64,000 nucleotides of DNA, from contig NZ_PHRF01000165.1 in assembly GCF_004151105.1 (NCBI RefSeq), positions 16,203 to 80,202 on the forward strand, read 5' to 3'. Made by a program: the position numbers and the translations under genes. This document shows, piece by piece, positions 44,740 through 53,221 of the stretch. This stretch comes from Streptomyces sp. L-9-10. Lineage in GTDB: Bacteria > Actinomycetota > Actinomycetes > Streptomycetales > Streptomycetaceae. The first letter of the stretch is position 1, and every line of letters starts with the position of its first letter. Under the pieces are notes generated by a model. It saw only the letters and a program-made list of their open reading frames with translations, had not been told where the DNA came from and searched no databases.

Positions 44740-45477
44740 TCAGGTGCCGGTCAGGTCCAGGAGGACCTTGGAGGCGACGGCCCGGTCGTGGGCGAGGTCG
44801 AAGGCGGCGCGGGCCTCGGTGAGCGGGAAGGTGTGCGTCACGACCGCGTCGACGGGCAGGCCCCGGGCCAGCAGACCGATCGCCTCGTCGAACTCGGCGT
44901 CGAAGCGGAAGGCGCCCCGGAGCTCCAGTTCGCGGGTGACGGCGATGTTGCCCAGCAGGGGCACCTCGCCGGGGGGCAGCAGGCCGAGGAGTACGACGGT
45001 GCCCCCGCGGCGTACCCGTTCGACGCAGGCGCGCAGACCCGCGGGCGCTCCGGACGCCTCGACGGCGATGTCGAACGGGTCCGTCCAGGCGCCGTCGTCG
45101 GGATCGCCCACCCGTAGCGTCGCGGTGGCCCCGGCTGCGGCGGCGATGCGCAACGGGGTGTCGAGGAGGTCGCTCACGACGACCTCGGCGGCGCCCTTGT
45201 GGCGCAGAACGGCGGTGACCAGGCAGCCGATCGGGCCCGCCCCGGTGACGAGGACTCGTTTGCCCGTCACGTCACCGGCCCGGTGCACGGCGTGCGGGGC
45301 CACCGACAGGGGCTCGGCCAGGACGGCGCGGCGCAGAGCGAGTTCCGGCGGCAACGGGCGGATCTGTGCCGCGGGGACGGTGACGCGCTGGGCGAAACCG
45401 CCCTGGACGTGGGGCGTGCGGGCGGCGCTGCCGAGGTAGCGGGTGCCGGCGCAGATGTTGCGGCGGCCCGCCGCGCA
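44740..45477 (-). pseudogene. Zinc-type alcohol/L-idonate dehydrogenase, C-terminal fragment
   Basis: The fragment starts abruptly at CAAGRRNICAGTRYLG, which lies in the structural-zinc region of L-idonate/sorbitol-type dehydrogenases, and continues normally through GSAARTPHVQGGF, VLVTGAGPIGCLV and the C terminus. About 100 N-terminal residues, including the catalytic zinc ligands, are missing, so it cannot be active. Its broken end abuts a broken SDR end on the other strand at about 45478. On the minus strand the frame remains open into unrelated sequence, so a gene caller may report a false longer protein. Confidence 0.82.
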
Positions 45478-45672
45478 CTCCGGCTGCTCGGCGACATGGA
45501 GGAGGCCCAGCGGCACTTCTACGACGGCTACGAGTCCCTCAAGCCCGAGGACATCGCGGACGCCATCGAGTTCGCCGTCGACTCGCCCCGGCACGTCAAC
45601 ATCGGCCATGTCGAGATCCTGCCCACCTTCCAGGTCCCCGGCGGACTGAACTTCGAACGCCGGGAGGGCTGA
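45478..45672 (+). pseudogene. Short-chain dehydrogenase, C-terminal fragment
   Basis: Only the last 65 residues of an SDR remain: GDMEEAQRHFYDGYESLKPE, then IADAIEFAVDSPRHVNIGH and the C terminus. The Rossmann motif and the YxxxK site are absent. The fragment begins where the dehydrogenase fragment on the opposite strand ends. It stops 4 bp before the aminotransferase start, suggesting the two were once coupled in an operon. Confidence 0.8.
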
Positions 45673-45676
45673 GACG

Positions 45677-45832
45677 ATGACCAGCCTCCCCGGCCTCCCC
45701 AGCACCACCGCGGCACGCGTGCGCCGTATCAACCCCTCGCCCAGCACGGCGGCGGCGCAGCGCGTACGCACACTCAAGAGCCAGGGGCTCACCATCCTCG
45801 ACCTGACGGTCGGCGAGCCCGACTTCGACACC
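45677..45832 (+). pseudogene. PLP aminotransferase class I, N-terminal part before inversion
   Basis: These 52 codons encode the normal N terminus of an aspartate-aminotransferase-like enzyme, ending LDLTVGEPDFDT. After 45832 the plus-strand frame reads SPTV and stops at 45845-45847. The continuation expected after DFDT is found on the minus strand ending at 46251. Confidence 0.88.
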
Positions 45833-46251
45833 TCGCCGACGGTGTAGGCGGATCCGGTCGGGTTGCCCGGGGTGTTCAGGACGACCCAGCGCGTACGCGC
45901 GGTGAGCGCCGCCCCGAGCCGCTCCGGGGTCAGCTTGAAGCCGTCCGTCTCGGGGCAGTCGACGATGACGGGGGTGCCGTCGTTGGCGCAAACCATGTCG
46001 GGATAGGACACCCAGTACGGGGCGGGAACGATGACCTCGTCCCCTTCGTCCAGGGTGGCCATCAGGGCGAGGAAGACGACCTGCTTGGCGCCGCCGCCGA
46101 CCGTGATCTGCGCGTCGGTGCACTCCAGCCCGTGGCGAACGCGGAGTTTCCCGGCGATCGCGGCACGCAGTTCCGGGGTGCCGTTCACGGGGGTGTACTT
46201 GGTCTCCCCCGCCTCGATGGCCCGGATCGCCGCGGCCTTGACGTGATCCGG
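45833..46251 (-). pseudogene. PLP aminotransferase, central segment in inverted orientation
   Basis: The 419-bp segment read on the minus strand encodes PDHVKAAAIRAIEAGETKYT, the GGGAKQVV cofactor-phosphate loop, YWVSYPDM and NTPGNPTGSAYT, in the normal order for a class I aminotransferase. It is flanked by the trinucleotide ACC at 45830-45832 and its complement GGT at 46252-46254. Turning the segment round makes both junctions in frame: DFDT|PDHV on the left and AYTVGEVELRALA on the right. Confidence 0.88.
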
Positions 46252-46921
46252 GGTCGAACTGCGCGCGCTCGCCCAGGCGCTGCTGGCGCACCCCCATGTG
46301 CGCGTCCTCACCGACGAGATCTACGACGAGATCTGGTACCGCGCGGAGGACACCCCGTCCCTGGCGGCCGTCGAACCCCGTCTGGCCGACCGGGTGTTCC
46401 TCACCAACGGCGTCTCCAAGACGTACGCGATGACCGGATGGCGCATCGGGTACGGAGTGGGTCCGGCGGACCTGGTGACCGCGATCAACACGCTCCAGTC
46501 CCAGACCTCCTCCTGCCCCTCCTCCGTGAGCCAGGCTGCCGCTGTCGCCGCCCTCACGGGACCGCAGGACTTCGTCCGCGAAACCGTGCGTGTCTACCGC
46601 GCGCGCCGCGACGCGACCGTGACGTTCCTCGACGGCGTTCCCCGGCTCAGCTGCACCGCCCCGGACGGCGGCTTCTATCTCCTGGTGAACTGCCGGGACG
46701 CCATCGGGCGGTTCACACCCGGCGGGGACCGGATACGGAACGACGAGGACTTCGCCCGCCACCTGCTCGACAGCCGGCAGGTGGCGGTGATCCACGGAGC
46801 CGCGTACGGCGCCCCCGGCTACTTCCGCATCTCGTTCGCCACCTCCACGGACGTCCTCACCGACGCGTGCGAACGCATCGCGGCGGCCTGCGCAGGACTG
46901 TCCTCCGTCACGTACGTCTGA
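46252..46921 (+). pseudogene. PLP aminotransferase class I, C-terminal part after inversion
   Basis: The plus strand resumes with ELRALAQALLAHPHVRVLTD and contains the Schiff-base Lys in NGVSKTYAMTGWRIGYG and a normal C terminus. Counted with the other two parts, the restored gene is 1,245 nt (414 aa), the usual size for this family. Alone, a start at 46298 would give a 207-aa protein lacking half of the active site. Confidence 0.88.
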
Positions 46922-46940
46922 AGTCACCCGAAAGGTCATC

Positions 46941-47615
46941 ATGATCCGCGTCAGCACCACGTTCGAGCGGCCGGAACCCGCCGCGGTCGAGCGACTGAGG
47001 ACCTTCTCCTCGGCGACCATCCACGAGGCACAGGGCCGGCTCGGGGCGCTGGACTCGGTCATCAAGCCGGTCGACCACCGCATGTCCCTGTGCGGCCCCG
47101 CCTTCACCGTCCAGTGCGCACCACGCGACAACCTGATGCTCCAGACGGCCATCGCCTACGCCCGCCCGGGGGACGTCGTGGTCGTATCCGCGGGCGCCTA
47201 CGAGGAGGCGGGCTCCTTCGGGGACGTACTCGCCAACGCCTGCCAGGCCAAGGGCCTCGGCGGACTGGTCACCGACACGGGTGTCCGGGACACCGAGGAT
47301 CTGCGCGCCCTGGGATTCCCGGTCTTCTCCCGTGCCGTGTCCATCAAGGGCACGGTCAAGGAGACCGTCGGGCCGATGTGCGAGCCGGTCATCATCGGCG
47401 GCGTACTCGTCCGCCCCGGCGATGTGGTGCGGGGCGACGCCGACGGGGTGGTCGTCGTCCGCCGCGAGGACGTCACCGAGGCGGCCACCGCGTCACAGCG
47501 GCGGGTCGACGCCGAGGAGGGGTACATCGCCGCGTACCGGGCGGGCAGGACGGTCGTCGACATGTGCGGTCTGGAGCCGCTACTCGCGGCGAAGGGGCTG
47601 GTGATCGAGGACTAA
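46941..47615 (+). CDS. RraA-family aldolase (4-carboxy-4-hydroxy-2-oxoadipate aldolase-like)
   Basis: The 224-aa protein belongs to the RraA/HMG-CHA aldolase superfamily. The active-site block LGGLVTDTGVRDTEDLRALG carries the Arg-Asp pair needed for divalent-metal-dependent aldol cleavage, and VDHRMSLCGPAFTV and ARPGDVVVVSAG are typical. Homologues split 4-carboxy-4-hydroxy-2-oxoadipate to pyruvate and oxaloacetate or decarboxylate oxaloacetate. It follows the broken aminotransferase by 19 bp and is the only intact member of that cluster. Confidence 0.82.
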   Translation: MIRVSTTFERPEPAAVERLRTFSSATIHEAQGRLGALDSVIKPVDHRMSLCGPAFTVQCAPRDNLMLQTAIAYARPGDVVVVSAGAYEEAGSFGDVLANACQAKGLGGLVTDTGVRDTEDLRALGFPVFSRAVSIKGTVKETVGPMCEPVIIGGVLVRPGDVVRGDADGVVVVRREDVTEAATASQRRVDAEEGYIAAYRAGRTVVDMCGLEPLLAAKGLVIED

Positions 47616-47639
47616 GAGAGAGAGTCCGGGGCATGGAAC

Positions 47640-47678
47640 GGCCCCTCCGATCCGCCATCACGGCGGATCGGAGGGGCC
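47640..47678. terminator. Strong bidirectional hairpin terminator
   Basis: A perfect 17-bp stem (47640-47656, 47662-47678) with a 5-nt loop lies between the convergent aldolase and laccase genes. Confidence 0.85.
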
Positions 47679-47723
47679 GGCGCGCCGGGTGTCGCGGTGC
47701 GGTCACTGACGACGTGGCCGCGG

Positions 47724-49211
47724 TCAGTGTCCGGCGCCCTTCCCCTGGCCCGTGTGTCCGTCGACGATGTTCAGTACGGACATCATGCCCATGTCCTCGT
47801 GGTTGAGGATGTGGCAGTGCAGCACGGTCCGCCCGGTGAAGTTCGTGAAGCGGACCCGCAGGACGAGCTTCTGCTTGCGCAGGATGTTCACCGTCTCGTG
47901 CCAGGCGTTGGCGGGGTCCACGGGCTTCCCGTTCAGGGACATCACCTGGAAATGGTTGGTGTGGAGGTGGAAGGAGTGGTCCTCCTCCGTGTCGTTGCGA
48001 ACCGTCCACTCCTCGACGGTGTTGAGCTTGGAGACGAAGTCGACGCGCTTCGGGTCGAAGTACTTTCCGTTGATGAAGTACTTCTCGGGGCTGGCCTGCT
48101 CCGTGTACACCATCGTCTTGCGGTCCGCGATTCGGGCGTGGGTGAGGTCGACGAAGGGCCCGAAGAGGGACGGGACGGCGGTCCGGGCCACGGGTGCGCC
48201 GCCGGTGACGACCGTCGCCAGGTTCACCTGCGGGAAGGTGTTGCCGGCCGGTCCGGTGTCGAACGGCAGCGTCTCCAACTGGGCGGTGCCCGCCCGGTCG
48301 GCCTGCACCAGCACGTCGTAGCGGGCGGCGGCCGAGACGATCAGCGTCTTCGTGGAGTAGATCCGGTGGACGGGATAGCCGTCCTGGGCGATCACATGGA
48401 AGGTGAAGCCCTTGAGACGCAGCTTGTAGTAGATGTTGGCGCCGATATTGGCGAGCCGCCACAGCTGGGTCTCGCCCGGCCGGATGCGGATCACCGGATT
48501 CTGCTGGCCGTTGACCGTACGGTTGGTCTTCGCCTGGATGGACAGCGGATTGATCTTGATCTCGTCGCCCTGGATCTGATTGTCCTTCAGGGCGATCACA
48601 TGCTCGGTGACATCGCGCAGGGACGGCGGCAGGTACTTCCGCAGCCCGTCGATGACGATGACGCCCGACTCGCCGCCGGCGACCTGCCCGGCCGAGAACA
48701 TATCGATGTGCGAGTGGTACCAGTACGTGCCCGGCGTGAGGTCCCGCGGCAGCCGGTACGAGTAGTTGTAGGTCGTACCGGGCTTGATGGAGATGAAGAT
48801 GTCGTCGGCGGGCTGACGCGGCGAGACATGGAGCCCGTGCACGTGCAGGTTGGTGTCCGCCCCGACGCCCTGCGACTTCGCCTCGACGCGGTTCACCATG
48901 GCGAGTTCGATACGGTCGCCGGGCCGGGCGCGGAGTGTGGGCGGCATATAGCGGCCGTTGTAGGTCAGCGCCCACAGCCGGCGGTCGCCCACCCACACCT
49001 TGCGCCGCTCCACCACGACGGTGGTCCGCAGCACCCCATGGTGGCTCACCACCTCCGGCGGGTCCTGGAGATCCGCACCTCTGGCCGCCCGGGCGGCCGA
49101 CAACGCGCCGGACGCCGCCTGTTCGGACGGCGGCGCGTCGCAGCCGGACAGCCAGGTCACCGCGAGTGCCAGGCCGACGAAGAACCCGGTCACCTTGGAA
49201 AATGAGCGCAT
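47724..49211 (-). CDS. Multicopper oxidase (laccase-like) lipoprotein
   Basis: The 495-aa protein has a signal peptide with lipobox LSGC (lipidated Cys near residue 24), so it is anchored outside the cell. All four copper-ligand motifs are present: LHVHGLHV (about 125), WYHSHID (about 164), HSFHLHTNHF (about 415) and HCHILNHEDMGMM (about 468), the last with the Met axial ligand of T1 copper. It resembles three-domain bacterial laccases/CueO-type oxidases that oxidise phenols or Cu(I). The start at 49211 is chosen from the signal peptide; the frame is open further upstream. Confidence 0.92.
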   Translation of the reverse strand: MRSFSKVTGFFVGLALAVTWLSGCDAPPSEQAASGALSAARAARGADLQDPPEVVSHHGVLRTTVVVERRKVWVGDRRLWALTYNGRYMPPTLRARPGDRIELAMVNRVEAKSQGVGADTNLHVHGLHVSPRQPADDIFISIKPGTTYNYSYRLPRDLTPGTYWYHSHIDMFSAGQVAGGESGVIVIDGLRKYLPPSLRDVTEHVIALKDNQIQGDEIKINPLSIQAKTNRTVNGQQNPVIRIRPGETQLWRLANIGANIYYKLRLKGFTFHVIAQDGYPVHRIYSTKTLIVSAAARYDVLVQADRAGTAQLETLPFDTGPAGNTFPQVNLATVVTGGAPVARTAVPSLFGPFVDLTHARIADRKTMVYTEQASPEKYFINGKYFDPKRVDFVSKLNTVEEWTVRNDTEEDHSFHLHTNHFQVMSLNGKPVDPANAWHETVNILRKQKLVLRVRFTNFTGRTVLHCHILNHEDMGMMSVLNIVDGHTGQGKGAGH

Positions 49212-49537
49212 GACGGTCTTTCTCTGGGGGTGGTGTGTCGGTCCTCGCGCGGCCCGGGGCCGCACGAGCCGGACATGACCAACCGGTGTGTTTTCATGGC
49301 GAATTGATAGGGGTTCACGCGGGTCGGGGGTGAGTCGCGGCGTGCGCCGCGTGGCCACATCTTCTACCGATTCGGCGCGAGTTGGCATGATGTGCGATGG
49401 AGTGTCGGTTTTTGGCGGGGTGGTGGACGCTCGTTCCCGCGGCCGGTGCACGCGGCCGTCGAGGACGTGCGAGGAGCCCGGACCGGGTGCGGTCCGGGTG
49501 GTCCCGGGTGCGTCTCTCCGCGTCGTCGTACCGGCGC
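49212..49537. other. Intergenic region, nothing recognised
   Basis: The 326 bp between the laccase start and the CoA-ligase stop show no recognisable gene, repeat or strong hairpin. They should hold the laccase promoter. Confidence 0.6.
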
Positions 49538-51220
49538 TCAGTGTGCGTACCGCTCCGCCACGGCCTTCCGGTCCAGCGCGCCCTTGACGGTGTGCGGCAG
49601 CGCGCGGGTGATCTCCAGCCGGTCCGGCACCTCGTACGGCGCCAGCCGCGCCCGGCAGTACGCCAGGATCTGATCGGCGTCGGGGGCGGCGCCGTCGCGG
49701 GTGACCACGGCCGCGCCGACGCGCTGTCCGTACGTGGCGTCCGGTACCGGGTAGACCGCCGCCTCGGCCACGCCGGGGCCGCCGCTCAGCACGTCCTCGA
49801 CATGCTCGGGGGAGATCTTCTCGCCGCCGCGGTTGATGAGGTCCTTGATCCGGCCCGTGAGAACGAGTTCACCGTCCCTGTCCAGGGAGCCGAGGTCGCC
49901 GGTGTGGAACCACCCGTCGGTGAAGCCGCGCGCCGTCTCCGCCGGATCGCCGAGGTAGCCGCGGGTGACCGTGGGGCCGCGTACCCACACTTCCCCCACC
50001 GCGCCGGGCGGACGGTCCTTCCCGTCCGGGCCGACGATCCTCAGGTCCACCCCGGTGGTCCGGCCGACCGACCCGCTTCTCGGCACCCCGGACCCGCTTC
50101 TCGGCACCCCGCGCCCCGCCAGCCGCTGGCTGGTCGCCTGGTGCGTGGACTCGGTCATCCCGTACGCGGACAGGACCGGCACCCCGAGCGTGCGCTCCAG
50201 TGCCCGGCCGGTCGCGGCGCTGAGCGGCGCGCTGCAACTGCGGACGAAGCGCAGCGGCGCCACCCGCTGCCCGGGATACTCGCGCGCCGCCCGCTCCAGG
50301 AGGATCTCGTGGATGGTCGGGACGGCGGTGAACCAGGTGGCGCCCGCAGCGCGCACGTCGTCCCAGAAGGTGTGCGCGGAGAACCGCCCCTGCGCCGGGA
50401 GGAGCACGCACCCGCCGGCCGCCAGCGGTGCCAGCAGCGCCGCGAGCAGCCCGTGACCGTGGAAGAGGGGCATCACGGCGACCGTCGCGTCCGCGGGCCC
50501 CAGCTCGTAGCCGGCGCAGATGCCCCGCACCGACGCCGCGACATTGGCATGGGTCAGCGGCACCATCTTGGCCCGGTCGGTGGTGCCGGCGGTGAAGAGC
50601 ACCAGGGCGTCCTCAGCGGAAAGGCGCGGCGCCGCGCCCGGCGCGCTGTGCGACAGTGCGCCATGCGCCGTGTGGCCGCCGGCATCCGGGGCGGGACCCC
50701 CCGTATCCGCTTCCAGGGCGTGACCCCTCGTATCCAGGGCGACGTTCACGCGCCCGGCGCGCGGGGTGCCGATCCGCAGGATCCAGCCCGGCACCGCCCC
50801 CCACGCCGTAGGCACGGCTTCCAGCGCCGGAGCGCCGACCACGACCACCCGCGCCCCCAGTGCCCGCAGCCGGGCGGACATCTGGGGCTCCGGCAGTGAG
50901 GGATCGAGCGGCGCGACGACCAGCCCGGCCCGCGCGGCGGCGAGCAGCGCGACGACGAACTCCACGGTGTTGGCGCCCGTCAGGGCGACCGTGTCAGCGC
51001 GCCGCAGCCCCTCGGCGCCCAGCCGGCCGGCCACCCGCTCGATCAGGCCGTCCAGGGCGCGATACGTCAGCGGTACCCGGTCCTCGCCGACGACCAGGGC
51101 CTCGGCCCCGGGCCGCTCCCGCAGCTGCTCGTCCAGCAGGTCGGCCGGACCGGTGAGCTCCGGGGGCCGGTACGGTTCGGCGCCCGACACGGACGCCGTG
51201 GTCGGATCGGACACGGCCAC
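49538..51220 (-). CDS. Acyl-CoA synthetase, probable oxalate-CoA ligase
   Basis: The 560-aa ANL-family enzyme has the P-loop-like FTAGTTDRAKMVPLTH (near residue 207), SAYGMTESTHQA, GWFHTGDLGSLDRDGE and LTGRIKDLINRGGEKI, and the catalytic Lys near HTVKGALDRK. Oxalate as substrate is inferred from its divergent position to oxc and frc and from likeness to plant/fungal oxalyl-CoA synthetases. Several in-frame GTG codons occur; 51220 has GGAGG at 5 nt, 51214 is an alternative. An acidic/Ala insert near residue 175 carries repeats of DTGGPAPDAGG type. Confidence 0.78.
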   Translation of the reverse strand: MAVSDPTTASVSGAEPYRPPELTGPADLLDEQLRERPGAEALVVGEDRVPLTYRALDGLIERVAGRLGAEGLRRADTVALTGANTVEFVVALLAAARAGLVVAPLDPSLPEPQMSARLRALGARVVVVGAPALEAVPTAWGAVPGWILRIGTPRAGRVNVALDTRGHALEADTGGPAPDAGGHTAHGALSHSAPGAAPRLSAEDALVLFTAGTTDRAKMVPLTHANVAASVRGICAGYELGPADATVAVMPLFHGHGLLAALLAPLAAGGCVLLPAQGRFSAHTFWDDVRAAGATWFTAVPTIHEILLERAAREYPGQRVAPLRFVRSCSAPLSAATGRALERTLGVPVLSAYGMTESTHQATSQRLAGRGVPRSGSGVPRSGSVGRTTGVDLRIVGPDGKDRPPGAVGEVWVRGPTVTRGYLGDPAETARGFTDGWFHTGDLGSLDRDGELVLTGRIKDLINRGGEKISPEHVEDVLSGGPGVAEAAVYPVPDATYGQRVGAAVVTRDGAAPDADQILAYCRARLAPYEVPDRLEITRALPHTVKGALDRKAVAERYAH

Positions 51221-51410
51221 CACCACCTCCACGCACCAGACCACTGGTGCCTCCGCCACTCCCGAGCCCGCGCCGGGCCCGCCCCGGGAGCCCGCCCTCG
51301 TCGCCACTGGAGGGCCTTCGAGACGGCTCCGTGGAAGACCAGGCGACATTACGCCAACAGTGGAAGGATAGGGCCAAAAGGAGTAAATCCGACACGGAGG
51401 ACATCGGATC

Positions 51411-53165
51411 ATGGCAACCGTTTCCGCACCAGGCGGCACGGCGACCGCCGACGCCCAGCCCCTCACCGACGGATTCCACCTGGTCGTCGACGCGCTCAAA
51501 CTCAATGACGTACAGGTCATCTACGGGGTGGTCGGCATCCCCGTCACCGACCTGGCCCGGGTCGCGCAGGCGTCGGGCATCCGCTACATCGGCTTCCGGC
51601 ACGAGAGCGACGCGGGCCACGCGGCCGCGGCGGCCGGCTTCCTCACCAAACGGCCGGGCATCGCCCTGACCGTATCCGCCCCCGGCTTCCTCAACGGACT
51701 GGTGGCACTCGCGGACGCCACCACGAACTGCTTCCCGATGGTTCAGATCTCCGGGTCCAGCGAGCGGCACATCGTCGACCTCAAGCAGGGCGACTACGAG
51801 GAACTCGACCAGCTGGCCGCGGCCAAGCCGTTCGCCAAGGCCGCCTACCGGGTGGACCGGGTCGAGGACATCGGCCGCGGCGTCGCACGGGCGATCCGTA
51901 CCGCGGTCTCCGGCCGCCCCGGCGGCGTGTACCTGGACATCCCCGCCGCGGTGCTCGGCGAAGTCGTGGACGCCGCGACGGGCGCGGCCTCGCTGTGGCG
52001 CGTCGTCGACCCGGCGCCACGCCAACTGCCCGCCCCCGAGGCGGTGGACCAGGCGATCGAGCTGCTGGCCGCCGCCGAACGGCCGCTGGCGGTACTCGGC
52101 AAGGGCGCCGCGTACGCGCGGGCGGACCAGCGGGTCCGGGAGTTCATCGAGACCACCGGTCTGCCGTTCCTGCCCATGTCGATGGCCAAGGGCCTGCTGC
52201 CCGACGACCACCCGCAGTCGGCCGCCGCCGCCCGCTCGCTGGCGCTGCGCCGGGCCGATGTCGTGATGCTCGTCGGCGCGCGGCTGAACTGGCTTCTGGC
52301 GCACGGCGAACCACCGCACTGGAACCCCGACGCGAAGTTCATCCAGGTCGACATCGAACCCACCGAACTGGACAGCAACCAGCCCATCGCCGCCCCGCTG
52401 GTCGGCGACATCGGATCGGTGATGGAGGCACTCGTCGAGCGCGCCAAGCCCGGCCGGATACAGGTCGCAGCGGGGTGGCGCCAGGAGCTCGGCGAGCGCT
52501 CCGCGCACAACGCCGCCAAGATGGCGGACCACCTCGACGCCGACCCGCACCCGATGCAGTTCTACGGCGCACTGCGGGCGATACGCGACGTCCTGCACGA
52601 GCACCCCCGTGCCTACGTCGTCAACGAAGGGGCGAACGCGCTCGACTTCGCCCGCAACGTGATCGACATGCAGCAGCCGCGCCACCGGCTGGACAGCGGT
52701 ACCTGGGGCGTCATGGGGGTCGGTATGGGATACGCGATCGCCGCCGCCGTCGAAAGCGGCGACCCCGTCGTGGCGGTCGAAGGCGACAGCGCCTTCGGCT
52801 TCGACGGCATGGAGCTGGAGACGATCTGCCGCTACCAGCTGCCCGTGGTCGTCGTCATCCTCAACAACGGCGGCGTCTACCGCGGCGACGGGACCAACGC
52901 CGCCTCCGCCGACCCGTCCCCGACCACCCTGATGCCGCACGCCCACCACGACCGCCTGATCGAGGCGTTCGGCGGCAAGGGCTACCACGCGACCACGCCC
53001 GCCGAGCTCACCACCGCCCTCACCGAAGCGCTGGCCTCCGGCGGTCCCGCCCTCATCGACTGCGTGATCGACCCCACCGCCGGCACCGAGAGCGGCCACC
53101 TCACCAACCTCAACCCGCAGGGCGTCACGGCCCCGGCCCCCGACACCCCGGCGAAGAAGAAGTGA
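51411..53165 (+). CDS. oxc: Oxalyl-CoA decarboxylase
   Basis: The 584-aa ThDP enzyme converts oxalyl-CoA to formyl-CoA and CO2. Family marks are IYGVVGIPVTDLARVAQASG and the ThDP glutamate in FRHESDAGHAAAAAG near residue 60. The pair GDSAFGFDGMELETI and VVILNNGGVYRGDG (about residues 460-490) forms the cofactor/Mg site. GGAGG lies 10 nt before the ATG. It precedes frc by 56 bp and is divergent from the CoA ligase across a 190-bp promoter region. Confidence 0.95.
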   Translation: MATVSAPGGTATADAQPLTDGFHLVVDALKLNDVQVIYGVVGIPVTDLARVAQASGIRYIGFRHESDAGHAAAAAGFLTKRPGIALTVSAPGFLNGLVALADATTNCFPMVQISGSSERHIVDLKQGDYEELDQLAAAKPFAKAAYRVDRVEDIGRGVARAIRTAVSGRPGGVYLDIPAAVLGEVVDAATGAASLWRVVDPAPRQLPAPEAVDQAIELLAAAERPLAVLGKGAAYARADQRVREFIETTGLPFLPMSMAKGLLPDDHPQSAAAARSLALRRADVVMLVGARLNWLLAHGEPPHWNPDAKFIQVDIEPTELDSNQPIAAPLVGDIGSVMEALVERAKPGRIQVAAGWRQELGERSAHNAAKMADHLDADPHPMQFYGALRAIRDVLHEHPRAYVVNEGANALDFARNVIDMQQPRHRLDSGTWGVMGVGMGYAIAAAVESGDPVVAVEGDSAFGFDGMELETICRYQLPVVVVILNNGGVYRGDGTNAASADPSPTTLMPHAHHDRLIEAFGGKGYHATTPAELTTALTEALASGGPALIDCVIDPTAGTESGHLTNLNPQGVTAPAPDTPAKKK

Positions 53166-53221
53166 GCGCGCCCGGCGGCGGCGGCCCGCTCGTACCGCCC
53201 ACCCCCGGAAGGGACCCCACC

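Noticed and set aside
45496..45672. Small independent gene starting at an ATG inside the SDR fragment
   Set aside because: It is in frame with and identical to the SDR C terminus; there is no promoter or fold on its own.
44740..46311. Continuous 523-codon minus-strand frame joining aminotransferase middle to dehydrogenase C terminus
   Set aside because: It is a chimera created by the inversion: unrelated antisense sequence links the two homologous parts and there is no family with this order.
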